Positions 53,094 to 60,289 of a stretch of DNA of 64,000 bases are shown here, one piece after another. The translations under genes and the position numbers were made by a program. How positions within the stretch are numbered: the stretch's first letter is position 1; the number at the start of each line of letters is the position of its first letter. The stretch lies in NCBI RefSeq assembly GCF_003226895.2, contig NZ_PNJG02000002.1, positions 558,001 to 622,000 of the forward strand, given 5' to 3'. A model generated the notes under the pieces. It worked only from the letters and a program-made list of their open reading frames with translations. It made no database searches and was not told the origin of the DNA. The stretch is from Kocuria tytonis (GTDB lineage Bacteria > Actinomycetota > Actinomycetes > Actinomycetales > Micrococcaceae).

Positions 53094-53582
53094 TCAGTTC
53101 TCGGAGGCCTCGGTGGTCGCCCCCTCCTCCTGGCCGGACCGCTCGTCCTTCTGGCCGTGCTCCAGCACCACGTTGTCCTGGTTCTGGCCCGTGGCCACCT
53201 GGATCTTGCGCGGCTGGGACTTGGGGGACACGGGGATGGTCACGGTCAGCACGCCGTTGTCGTACGCGGCGGTGATCTTCTCGGTGTCGATGCCCTGGCC
53301 CAGGTTCAGCTGGCGCACGAAGGAGTGGTTGCGGCGTTCGCGCACGATCCACTTGGTGTCCTTCTCCGCGGAGGGCAGGCGGCGCTGCGCCCGGATGGTC
53401 AGCAGCTGGCCGTCCACGTCCACGTCCACGCTGGTGGGGTCGATGCCCGGCAGGTCCGCCGCGAGGTAGTAGTTGGAGCCCCGGCGGAACAGGTCCATGG
53501 GCATCTGCTCCAGGCCGTTGCGGGTGGAGAGAACCTGGTTGGCGAAGTTCTGGACCTCGGAGAACGGATCGAAAGTAGCCAT
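53094..53582 (-). CDS. Small heat-shock protein (Hsp20/alpha-crystallin)
   Basis: 162 residues. The alpha-crystallin domain spans about residues 35-130 (YYLAADLPGIDPTSVDVDVDG, RNHSFVRQLNLGQGID, AYDNGVLTVTIPV). The C-terminal I-x-V-type anchor is KIQVA, followed by a hydrophilic Gln/Glu-rich tail. It is an ATP-independent chaperone that holds unfolding proteins. The ATG at 53582 follows GGAAGGAATG. The HAIR element upstream predicts repression by HspR and release on heat shock. Confidence 0.93.
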   Translation of the reverse strand: MATFDPFSEVQNFANQVLSTRNGLEQMPMDLFRRGSNYYLAADLPGIDPTSVDVDVDGQLLTIRAQRRLPSAEKDTKWIVRERRNHSFVRQLNLGQGIDTEKITAAYDNGVLTVTIPVSPKSQPRKIQVATGQNQDNVVLEHGQKDERSGQEEGATTEASEN

Positions 53583-53666
53583 GACAGTCATTCCTTCCAT
53601 GTGCGTGACCTCCGTGGTGCGCCCGGCCGCTCATGTCCTGACCGCGGACGCGGCGTCATCACGTTT

Positions 53667-53687
53667 CTTGAGTCACTCTGACTCAAC
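53667..53687 (-). promoter_or_regulatory. HAIR element (HspR operator) before hsp20
   Basis: CTTGAGT-N7-ACTCAAC (53667-53673, 53681-53687) matches the HspR-associated inverted repeat CTTGAGT-N7-ACTCAAG at all but the last base. It lies about 85 bases upstream of the hsp20 start. A minus-strand TATATT sits just beyond it and may be the -10, so HspR binding would cover the transcription start. The hspR gene itself is not in the window. Confidence 0.88.
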
Positions 53688-53741
53688 TGCTTGAAATATA
53701 GCACCAGTCCCCGTCAAGTGCCAGAGGTGGAAGCACTTAAA

Positions 53742-53760
53742 TTGAGCGGGTTCCGCTCAA
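53742..53760. promoter_or_regulatory. Second inverted repeat in the hsp20 upstream region
   Basis: TTGAGCGG-GTT-CCGCTCAA with perfect 8-base arms, about 160 bases upstream of hsp20. It is not a HAIR sequence but shares TTGAG...CTCAA outer bases. It could be a distal operator or a small hairpin. Confidence 0.4.
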
Positions 53761-53802
53761 GGCGCACGCTGGGGCCGGGCAGATCCGGGCGGCGGTGCAG
53801 AT

Positions 53803-53888
53803 CGGGCCCGCGCGAGGGGAACGGACCCCCAACGAAGCTCGGCGCGGCGCCGGCTGATGAGGCCGGGCCCGCATGAGGGGAACGGGCC
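53803..53888 (+). repeat. 25-base imperfect direct repeat pair
   Basis: CGGGCCCGCgcGAGGGGAACGGaCC (53803-53827) and CGGGCCCGCatGAGGGGAACGGgCC (53864-53888) differ at three positions and start 61 bases apart. They lie between hsp20 and the ChaB-like gene. They may be twin regulator sites for the downstream gene or the result of local duplication. Confidence 0.6.
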
Positions 53889-53966
53889 TGAGAGGGTGGG
53901 CGGGCGGCGTCGTCGTTCGTAGGATGGGGTCGTCGGAGCCATTCCGGAACGTGTGAGGAGAACCCC

Positions 53967-54386
53967 GTGCCCAAGGCGAAGAAGAACGGAGACGCGCGGC
54001 AGGACGAGATCCCGGCCACGCTGCAGCGCTCGGACGAGAAGGCGCAGGACACGTTCGCGCAGACCTGGGACTCCGCGCAGGACGAGTACCACGACGACGC
54101 CCGCGCGGCCCGCACCGCCTGGGCCGCCGTGAAGCACACCCACGAGAAGGTGGGGGACCACTGGGAGCCCAAGGCGGAGAACGGCCCCTCGGACGCCAGC
54201 GCGGAGAAGGGTGGGCTGAACGCCGAGGACACCGCCGGCGGGGTGGATGCGAACGCCTCCAAGGAGCACCTGTACGAGCTCGCCCAGAAACTGGGGATCG
54301 AAGGGCGCTCGAACATGACCAAGGACGAACTGGTGGAGGCCGTGGACAGGGCCAACCGCAGGAAGACCCGCGAGGCGCGGGACTGA
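53967..54386 (+). CDS. ChaB-family protein with C-terminal SAP/Rho_N-like domain
   Basis: 139 residues. Residues 12-70 match ChaB (DEIPATLQRSDEKAQDTFAQ, WDSAQDEYHDDARAARTAW). An acidic Gly/Ala linker leads to a C-terminal SAP-like helix pair (NASKEHLYELAQKLGIEG, MTKDELVEAV) of the sort found at the N-terminus of Rho. The combination suggests a small DNA- or RNA-associated protein; the old link of ChaB with cation transport in E. coli is indirect. The start is a GTG after GAGGAGAA. The protein is very hydrophilic. Confidence 0.85.
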   Translation: MPKAKKNGDARQDEIPATLQRSDEKAQDTFAQTWDSAQDEYHDDARAARTAWAAVKHTHEKVGDHWEPKAENGPSDASAEKGGLNAEDTAGGVDANASKEHLYELAQKLGIEGRSNMTKDELVEAVDRANRRKTREARD

Positions 54387-54390
54387 CCGC

Positions 54391-54870
54391 TCAGAGCTCC
54401 CGCGCCAGGAACACCGACGCCGTGGTGGTCTCGTGGAAGGGGTCCACGGGTTCGTAGCCGCGGTTGCGGAACATCGCGATGCCCTCGGTCATCTCCGGGT
54501 TGAGGGACACCACCGCGGTGGTGGCACCGAACGCGCGCACCTTGTTCTCCAGCGCCCGCACGAGGGTTCGGGCGTGGCCCCTGCCGCGGTGCTCGGGGGT
54601 GACCCAGATCCGGCGCAGCTCCACGCGCTCGTCGTCCAGCCTGCGCACCGCTCCGCACGCGATCACTGCCCCGGTGACGAGGTCCGTCATGAGGAGGAAG
54701 TCCCCCTGCGGCGGGGTGACGTCCTCCGGGCCGGAGACCTCGGTGAGTTCGGGGTCGAAGCCGCCGTCGATCCGGTGGTCGAGCTCGCCGAAGTATGCGC
54801 TCAGCGCCTGCAGCGTATGCTCGCTGGCGGCCTGACCCTCCACGATGCGAACCGGTGCGGTGGAATTCAT
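54391..54870 (-). CDS. GNAT-family N-acetyltransferase
   Basis: 159 residues. The acetyl-CoA site is canonical: VELRRIWVTPEHRGRGHARTLV (motif A with RGRGHA), then TAVVSLNPEMTEGIAMFRNRGY (motif B with the FRNRGY turn). An N-terminal segment (YFGELDHRIDGGFDP) resembles that of MarR-associated or PA4866-like acetyltransferases. The ATG at 54870 is inside a longer frame of poor quality. It is convergent with the ChaB-like gene and ends only four bases from its stop. Confidence 0.9.
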   Translation of the reverse strand: MNSTAPVRIVEGQAASEHTLQALSAYFGELDHRIDGGFDPELTEVSGPEDVTPPQGDFLLMTDLVTGAVIACGAVRRLDDERVELRRIWVTPEHRGRGHARTLVRALENKVRAFGATTAVVSLNPEMTEGIAMFRNRGYEPVDPFHETTTASVFLAREL

Positions 54871-54932
54871 CCCACCATGGTGGCACCTCGGGGTGGTGTC
54901 CACCAGAGTCCCGTGTGCTGTAGCTTTCGTGG

Positions 54933-55895
54933 ATGACCGAGACACGATCCCCCGCGAAGCCGCGGATCTCCGTGCTGGTGCCCACGCCGCTGCTGGTCAC
55001 GGAGATCACGGAGCCGGCGGCGAACCGCAACCGCAGCCCCCACGAGTCGGACGTGCACATGCACCCCGGTGGCCAGGGACTGTGGGTGGCGCGCATGGCC
55101 GGTTCCCTGGGGGCGGACGTGTCGGTGAACGGGCCCTTCGGTGGTGAGCTGGGCGCCCTGATCCGTTCCATGCTGGACGGGCTCGGGATGCAGGTCAACG
55201 CGGTGCGCTACGGCTACGGCAACGGCGGCTACGTCTACGACCTGCGCGGTGCGGACCGGGAGACCGTGGCCCACATGCCGCCGCCGGAGCTCTCCCGCCA
55301 CGAGCTCGACGACCTCTACGGCACCGCGTTCGTGGACGCCCTGGCCTCGGACGTCCTCACGGTCACGGGCGCGGAGCCCGGGGACGTGCTGCCGGCGTCG
55401 TTCTTCGGGCGCCTCATCCGGGACACCCGGGACGCCGGGACCACCGTGGTCGCGGACCTCAGCGGCGCGCCCGCACTGGCCGCGGTGGACGCGCGGGTGG
55501 ACGTGCTGAAGATCAGTCACGAGGAGGTGCGGGACCTGGACCTCGGCTCGGACGGCACCCCCGAGTCCCTGGTGGACGCGGGCCGCGCGCTCGTGGAACG
55601 GGGTGCGGGCGCCGTCGTGCTGTCCCGCGCGAAGGACCCGGCGCTGCTCGTGGAGAGGGGCGCCGTGCGGGAGGTCTCGGCGCCGTCCATCACCCCGCTG
55701 GACCACCGCGGGGCGGGGGACTCCATGACCGCGGGGATCTCCGTGGGCCTGGCGCGCGGGCTGGACCTGGTGGACGCCGTAGCCCTGGGCGCCTCCGCCG
55801 GTGCGCTGAACGTGGCCCGCCGCGGGCTGGGAACCGGCAACCGCACGACCATCGAGAAGTTCGCCCGCCAGATCACGGTGCGCACCCTCTCCTGA
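54933..55895 (+). CDS. PfkB-family carbohydrate kinase (1-phosphofructokinase-like)
   Basis: 320 residues. The first PfkB signature is HPGGQGLWVARMAGSLGADV and the second DHRGAGDSMTAGISVGLA, with the catalytic Asp in GAGDS. The mid-region (TVVADLSGAP, VDVLKISHEEVRDL) resembles 1-phosphofructokinase and tagatose-6-phosphate kinase. It phosphorylates a sugar or sugar phosphate with ATP. The start is an ATG 62 bases from the divergent GNAT start. No fructose PTS gene is adjacent, so the substrate is open. Confidence 0.9.
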   Translation: MTETRSPAKPRISVLVPTPLLVTEITEPAANRNRSPHESDVHMHPGGQGLWVARMAGSLGADVSVNGPFGGELGALIRSMLDGLGMQVNAVRYGYGNGGYVYDLRGADRETVAHMPPPELSRHELDDLYGTAFVDALASDVLTVTGAEPGDVLPASFFGRLIRDTRDAGTTVVADLSGAPALAAVDARVDVLKISHEEVRDLDLGSDGTPESLVDAGRALVERGAGAVVLSRAKDPALLVERGAVREVSAPSITPLDHRGAGDSMTAGISVGLARGLDLVDAVALGASAGALNVARRGLGTGNRTTIEKFARQITVRTLS

Positions 55896-55949
55896 CGGGA
55901 CCCGCAGCGCACGATTCCACCCTGGTTCGCGTGCGGGCAGCGTGCCACC

Positions 55950-56816
55950 ATGGACCCCATGCACATCCTGGTCACCAATGACGACGGCATCTCGTCCCCG
56001 GGACTGGCGGTTCTCGCGCGCGCCGCACTGGACCGCGGGCACAGTGTCATGGTGGCCGCACCGGCCGAGGAGTACTCGGGTGCCAGCTCGTCCCTCTCCG
56101 GCGAGGAGATCGACGGGCGGGTCGCCCTGGTCCCCGCCACCCCGCCGCGGATGCCCGAGGGTGTGGAGTGCGTGGGTGTGAAGGCCGCGCCCGCGCTCAT
56201 CGCGTTCCTCGCCTCCTACGGCGCGTTCGGGCAGCGCCCCGACATGGTGCTCTCGGGCGTGAACCTGGGGGCGAACACGGGCAAGGCCACCCTGCACTCC
56301 GGCACCGTGGGCGCGGTGCTCACGGGTGCGTCCCACGGCATCCCGGGGATCGCGGTGTCCATCACGTCCGGCGCGCCCCAGCACTGGGAGACGGCGCTGC
56401 TGGTCACGCGCTACGCGCTCGCTCGCTGGGAGGACCGGGCCTTCGACGAGTGGATCCTGAACCTCAACGTCCCGGACGTGGCCCCCGAACGCCTGCGCGG
56501 TCTCAAGCCCGCGCGGCTGGCCGGGTTCGGCGCGGTCCAGGCGCAGATCGGGCGCGGGGACGAGAAGCACATCGCCGTGACCTACAGCGCGGAGACCGGC
56601 CCCGAGGAACCGGACAGCGACCACTTCCTCCTCACCCACGGCTGGGCCACCGCCACCCTGCTGCGCGCCCCCGTGGACGACCCCCACCAGGACCTGCGCA
56701 CCATCACCCCGGACGCACTGGGCATCACGGACCCGTCAGCGAAGGACGACGCCACCCCGGCCGCCCCCGCGGGGGAGGTCACCGTGGACGCCGCCACGGT
56801 CATGCGCCGCACGTGA
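55950..56816 (+). CDS. surE: SurE family 5'/3'-nucleotidase
   Basis: 288 residues. The metal site is plain: ILVTNDDGISSPGLAVLA with the two aspartates, the Ser in YSGASSSLS, and Asn in LSGVNLGANTG. It dephosphorylates nucleoside monophosphates. The ATG at 55950 is used; another ATG three codons in would start exactly at the conserved strand. A C-terminal extension rich in Asp/Ala follows the dimer tail. The kinase gene ends 54 bases upstream on the same strand. Confidence 0.93.
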   Translation: MDPMHILVTNDDGISSPGLAVLARAALDRGHSVMVAAPAEEYSGASSSLSGEEIDGRVALVPATPPRMPEGVECVGVKAAPALIAFLASYGAFGQRPDMVLSGVNLGANTGKATLHSGTVGAVLTGASHGIPGIAVSITSGAPQHWETALLVTRYALARWEDRAFDEWILNLNVPDVAPERLRGLKPARLAGFGAVQAQIGRGDEKHIAVTYSAETGPEEPDSDHFLLTHGWATATLLRAPVDDPHQDLRTITPDALGITDPSAKDDATPAAPAGEVTVDAATVMRRT

Positions 56817-56890
56817 ACCGGGCACCCGGGCCCCGAAGAGTGGTCGCTGGACCATTGTGAGGCCGCCCGAGGGGTTGAGACCGTGGTTTC

Positions 56891-56905
56891 CCGGGAGAGT
56901 CCCGG
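56891..56905 (+). promoter_or_regulatory. Inverted repeat upstream of the first tandem membrane-protein gene
   Basis: CCGGGA-N3-TCCCGG ends 30 bases before the ATG at 56936. The same 6-3-6 repeat stands 29 bases before the paralogous gene at 57490. Conservation in both copies suggests an operator or mRNA hairpin controlling translation. Confidence 0.5.
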
Positions 56906-56935
56906 TGCGACGACCGCTGGACACGAGGTGCTGAC

Positions 56936-57295
56936 ATGTTCACCCCCGATTTCTCGGAACCCGACACCGCCACCACGACCGCCCTCCGTTCGGAGACCTG
57001 GAACCGTCACCGGAACACCCCACCGGCGGGCGACCGGGATGCCGAGGTCCAGAAGGCGGATTCCTGGTATCCGCACACCGTGGAGCGCGCCATTGTTCTG
57101 TGGGGTGCCTACGTTCTTCTCTCGGTGGGTGTCGTGGCTCTTGCTGCGCTGTTCGTCATGGGCCGGGGCCTGGACTGGGACGACTTCTTCATTCCTGCCG
57201 GGGTGGTCACCTCGTCCCTGGTGTGCCAGTACCTGTGCCGCGGCGTGAGGGTCCAGGTCCTGGAGAACCAGCAACGGATCCCCAGCGGGTCCTGA
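56936..57295 (+). CDS. Small membrane protein, tandem paralogue 1
   Basis: 119 residues. A 35-residue hydrophilic N-terminus precedes a conserved DSWYPHTVERAIVLWGAY segment and two membrane helices (VLLSVGVVALAALFVM and FFIPAGVVTSSLVCQYL). A basic tail follows (GVRVQVLENQQRIPSG). It aligns along its length with the next gene: YPHTV-x-RA-(I/V)-V-x-W, a tryptophan before helix two, and the R-V-x-(V/M)-LEN-x-x-x-IP tail. The ATG has GAGGTGC upstream. Family not recognised; it may be a membrane-anchored accessory protein. Confidence 0.75.
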   Translation: MFTPDFSEPDTATTTALRSETWNRHRNTPPAGDRDAEVQKADSWYPHTVERAIVLWGAYVLLSVGVVALAALFVMGRGLDWDDFFIPAGVVTSSLVCQYLCRGVRVQVLENQQRIPSGS

Positions 57296-57445
57296 CGGCG
57301 CGTCACCGGCTGGGTGGCGCCGGTGGCGGGGTTGCCGTGGCCTCAAGGACGCGTCCTGTCCTGGACCGACGTCCGGCCGGCACTCCCGAGGAATCTGGGC
57401 GTTCGGTCATTGCCCTGGCGCGGTCCGCGCTGCCACGGTGGAAGA

Positions 57446-57460
57446 CCGGGAGATTCCCGG
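57446..57460 (+). promoter_or_regulatory. Inverted repeat upstream of the second tandem membrane-protein gene
   Basis: CCGGGA-N3-TCCCGG, 29 bases before the ATG at 57490, is identical in arms to the one at 56891-56905. The bases just after it (GGTGC) are also shared. Confidence 0.5.
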
Positions 57461-57489
57461 TGCAGCTCTGACGGATGCGAGGTATGGAC

Positions 57490-57876
57490 ATGTCCTCTTC
57501 ACAGGCGTACCGATCCACGAGTGATCCGGACGGCGTGGGCCATCCGGCGACCGGTAACAGGAACGGGCAGTCGGAGCGTGCGGCAGAACGGCGGCGGGAA
57601 ATCCTCCGCGCTGATCCGTACTACCCCCACACCGTGTGGCGGGCGGTTGTGGCGTGGCTGGGTTACTTCTTCATCTTCCTGGGGTTCGCAGCTTTCATCA
57701 TCCTTCTCGTTCCGGACCGCGAGTTCGGGTGGTACTACGTGGTGTACACCGCCGTGTTCGCCACGGGCGGCACGGGCATGCTGTTCCTGAACCGCAGGGC
57801 CCGCGTACGAATGCTGGAGAACACGGGCCAGATACCGCGCGAGGGTGATGCCCCGGGGGAGAGCTTCCGGGGCTAG
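57490..57876 (+). CDS. Small membrane protein, tandem paralogue 2
   Basis: 128 residues, paralogue of the preceding gene. DPYYPHTVWRAVVAWLGYFF begins the conserved part, with helices FIFLGFAAFIILLV and YVVYTAVFATGGTGMLFL and tail RARVRMLENTGQIPREG. The start at 57490 is chosen because its GAGGTATGGAC leader lines up base for base with GAGGTGCTGAC of paralogue 1; ATGs at 57484 and further upstream are rejected on that ground. The stop shares four bases (CTAG) with the convergent Nudix gene. Function unknown. Confidence 0.75.
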   Translation: MSSSQAYRSTSDPDGVGHPATGNRNGQSERAAERRREILRADPYYPHTVWRAVVAWLGYFFIFLGFAAFIILLVPDREFGWYYVVYTAVFATGGTGMLFLNRRARVRMLENTGQIPREGDAPGESFRG

Positions 57877-58367
57877 GGCCCCATCCCCCGCACCGCCGGC
57901 AGCGCGTACCACCGGGCCAGCGGCGCCAGATCCTCCACGTTCTCCACGCCGTCCAGCGGTTGCCAGCGCAGCTCCTCGATCTCCGCGGCCGGTACTGGAG
58001 TCTGCGTCAGCGGAACCGTGCTCACGAACACGTGACTGTGCAGCCCGTGCCCGGGCTCGTTGGCGGCCTCCGTGTGCCACTCGCCCACGGGCACCAGGTC
58101 GTCCGGGGACAGCTCGATCCCCAGTTCCTCGCGCACCTCACGGATGCCGGTCTCCAGTTCCGACTCTCCCGCTTCGGGCTTGCCTCCCGGGAACATGAAC
58201 ATGCCCGTTCCCCGCTTGCGCACCGTCAGCACGTGGCCGTCCGCGGCGCGGCGCAGCACCACGCCGGTGACCTTGATGACGGGGCGGGCGGCGGCGTCGT
58301 CCGGTGCCGAGCGGGAGGGTGAGGGAGACGGAACGGGGGCGGGGCGAGCATCATGGGATTCGGACAC
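57873..58367 (-). CDS. Nudix hydrolase
   Basis: 164 residues. The Nudix box is complete: GGKPEAGESELETGIREVREELGI has the G-x5-E-x7-R-E-U-x-E-E-x-G-U spacing. A 30-residue Pro/Ser/Ala-rich N-terminal stretch precedes the domain, which starts at PVIKVTGVVLRRAADG. It hydrolyses a nucleoside diphosphate linked to another moiety. The start is taken as the GTG at 58367; the true start could be later, near KVTGVV. Only 23 bases separate it from the divergent monooxygenase ATG. Confidence 0.85.
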   Translation of the reverse strand: MSESHDARPAPVPSPSPSRSAPDDAAARPVIKVTGVVLRRAADGHVLTVRKRGTGMFMFPGGKPEAGESELETGIREVREELGIELSPDDLVPVGEWHTEAANEPGHGLHSHVFVSTVPLTQTPVPAAEIEELRWQPLDGVENVEDLAPLARWYALPAVRGMGP

Positions 58368-58390
58368 GCCTGCCAGTGTAAGGAGAACCC

Positions 58391-59404
58391 ATGACCAACC
58401 CCCTGACCACCCTGCCCGTGCCGGTGGTGCAGGCGCCCATGGCGGGCGGACCGTCCACCCCGGCGCTCGCCGTGGCCGTGGCGCGCGCCGGCGGGCTGGG
58501 CATGCTCGCCGCGGGGTACAAGACCGCGCGGGCCATGGCGGACGAGATCCGAGAGGTCGCAGGGCACACGGACCGTTTCGGCGTGAATCTGTTCGTTCCC
58601 GAGAGGGACCCGTCGGACCCCGCGGCGCTCGCCGCCTACGCCCGCGCCCTGGCACCGGCGGCCGCCGAGCTGGGCGTGCCCGCCCCGGAGCCGGGGGAGT
58701 ACGTGGACGACGAGTACCCGGCAAAACTCGACCACCTCACGGCCCACCCCGTGCCACTCGTCTCGTTCACGTTCGGGCTGCCCACCGCCGCCGACGTCGC
58801 CCGGCTGCGGGAGGCGGGCAGCGCCGTCGTGCTCAATGCGACCGACGAGCGTGAGGTGGAGGCGGCTGCTCGGCTGCACCCGGACGCGATCGTGGTGCAG
58901 GGCTCCGAGGCCGGCGGGCACCGCGCAACCCACGGTCAGGCCGCCGAACCGCAGGACGTCACCACGGCGGACCTGCTGAGCGCGGCCCGCGAGCTCACGG
59001 ACATCCCTCTCGTCGCGGCGGGAGGCGTGGCGGGGCGCGGCGCCGCCGCGGACCTCCGCGCGCGCGGCGCCGCGGCCGTGCAGGTGGGAACGCTGTTCCT
59101 CGCCGCGGCGGAGGCCGGAACCAAACCGGCACACCGGGGGGCGCTGCTGAGCGGCGAGCACGAGGGGACCGTGGTCACGCGGGCGTTCTCGGGGCGCCCG
59201 GCCCGCGCCCTGCGCAACCGGTTCACGGAGCGGATGGCGGGCGAGCAGGTGGCCGGCTACCCGCAGGTGCACTACATGACCGCGCCGCTGCGGGCGGCCT
59301 CCGTGGACGACGCCGCCGGGCTCAACCTGTGGGCCGGCACCGGTTTCGCGGCGTGCCGGGACACGACCGCCGCGGATGTGGTGGAGTTGTTCCGCGGGCT
59401 GTGA
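58391..59404 (+). CDS. Nitronate monooxygenase (NPD family)
   Basis: 337 residues, FMN-dependent TIM barrel. It has PVVQAPMAGGPSTPALAVAVARAG at the N-terminus, VVQGSEAGGHRATH with the catalytic-site His, and VAAGGVAGRGAAADLRARGAAAVQVGTLF for the FMN phosphate. It oxidises alkyl nitronates such as propionate-3-nitronate, a toxin defence reaction, though many members have unknown substrates. The ATG follows AAGGAGAA. A paired SMR exporter lies about 75 bases downstream on the same strand. Confidence 0.9.
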   Translation: MTNPLTTLPVPVVQAPMAGGPSTPALAVAVARAGGLGMLAAGYKTARAMADEIREVAGHTDRFGVNLFVPERDPSDPAALAAYARALAPAAAELGVPAPEPGEYVDDEYPAKLDHLTAHPVPLVSFTFGLPTAADVARLREAGSAVVLNATDEREVEAAARLHPDAIVVQGSEAGGHRATHGQAAEPQDVTTADLLSAARELTDIPLVAAGGVAGRGAAADLRARGAAAVQVGTLFLAAAEAGTKPAHRGALLSGEHEGTVVTRAFSGRPARALRNRFTERMAGEQVAGYPQVHYMTAPLRAASVDDAAGLNLWAGTGFAACRDTTAADVVELFRGL

Positions 59405-59479
59405 CCTGGGTGCCATGCCCATCCCTTGCACCCCACGCGGGAGACCGCGCCACGTCGTGATGAGGAGAACCCCCACCCC

Positions 59480-59848
59480 ATGCAGAAATGGCTGTTCCTG
59501 ATGGCCGCCATCACCTCGGAGGTGACCGGTTCCCTCGCGTTGAAGGCAGCCGTGGCGATCCCCGTGTTCTACGCACTGGTGGTGGCCGGCTACGCCGGAT
59601 CGTTCCTGGGGCTGTTCGCGTCCCTGCGCCACGGCATGACCCTGGGTGTGGGGTATGGAATCTGGGGCGCCACAGGGGTGGCCGCCACCGCCGTGATGTC
59701 CTTCCTCATCTTCGGGGAGCCCATCACACCGGTCATGGGGGCGGGGCTGGTGCTGGTCATGGCCGGTGTGCTGCTCGTGGAACTCGGCTCCCAGGCGGCG
59801 CAGAAGCGCTCCCGGGCCGCGGCGGAGAGCGCGGGGGCGGCACGGTGA
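59480..59848 (+). CDS. Small multidrug resistance (SMR) protein, subunit 1 of a pair
   Basis: 122 residues with four membrane helices. It has the conserved membrane Glu in TM1 (LMAAITSEVTGSLALKA) and the GMTLGVGYGIWGATGVAATAV stretch of SMR pumps. The C-terminal tail is longer and more charged than usual (SQAAQKRSRAAAESA). It exports cationic compounds or guanidinium with protons. The stop overlaps the GTG of the second SMR gene (GTGA), as in the EbrAB and YkkCD heterodimers. No guanidine riboswitch could be seen in the short leader. Confidence 0.9.
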   Translation: MQKWLFLMAAITSEVTGSLALKAAVAIPVFYALVVAGYAGSFLGLFASLRHGMTLGVGYGIWGATGVAATAVMSFLIFGEPITPVMGAGLVLVMAGVLLVELGSQAAQKRSRAAAESAGAAR

Positions 59849-60168
59849 CCGCCGTCAGCTACGTCCTGCTCGCCGTCGCCATCGTCTGCGAGGTGGGCGG
59901 AACGGTGGCCCTGCGCATGGTGAGCGCGGGCAGCAGGCTCTGGTGGTTCGGCGTGGCCGCGGGCTACCTGGTGGCGTTCACCCTGCTCGGGGTGGTGCTC
60001 GCGCAGGGCATGGCCCTCGGTGTGGCCTACGGGATCTGGGCCGCCACGGGCGTGGCGCTGACCGCCCTGATCAGCCGGGTGTTCTTCAAGGAGCCCCTCA
60101 CCTGGGTCATGGCCCTGGGTCTCGCGCTGATCGTGGGCGGCGTGCTGCTCATCGAAACGGGCGCCTGA
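59845..60168 (+). CDS. SMR protein, subunit 2 of a pair
   Basis: 107 residues, the standard SMR length. TM1 carries the essential Glu in LLAVAIVCEVGGTVALR, and MALGVAYGIWAATGVALTALI and PLTWVMALGLALIVGGVLLIE follow. Its GTG start at 59845 overlaps the stop of the first SMR gene, so the two are made together and probably form an asymmetric dimer. A terminator follows 70 bases downstream. Confidence 0.9.
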   Translation: MTAVSYVLLAVAIVCEVGGTVALRMVSAGSRLWWFGVAAGYLVAFTLLGVVLAQGMALGVAYGIWAATGVALTALISRVFFKEPLTWVMALGLALIVGGVLLIETGA

Positions 60169-60236
60169 GCCACTCCCGCGGAAGCGGGCGACGCCGCCGC
60201 ACCGCTGCTCCCTGACACGCCCCCTGACATGAAGAA

Positions 60237-60271
60237 CCCGCCGCGCACTCCCCCAAGAGGTGCGCGGCGGG
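60237..60271. terminator. Bidirectional terminator
   Basis: Perfect 12-base stem CCCGCCGCGCAC / GTGCGCGGCGGG with an 11-base loop, between the SMR operon and the convergent monooxygenase gene. Confidence 0.75.
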
Positions 60272-60289
60272 CCGTCCTGTGACTCCGGG

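Noticed and set aside
57475-57489. Upstream ATGs as start of the second tandem membrane-protein gene
   Set aside because: Alignment with the leader of its paralogue places the ribosome-binding site at the same distance from the ATG at 57490.
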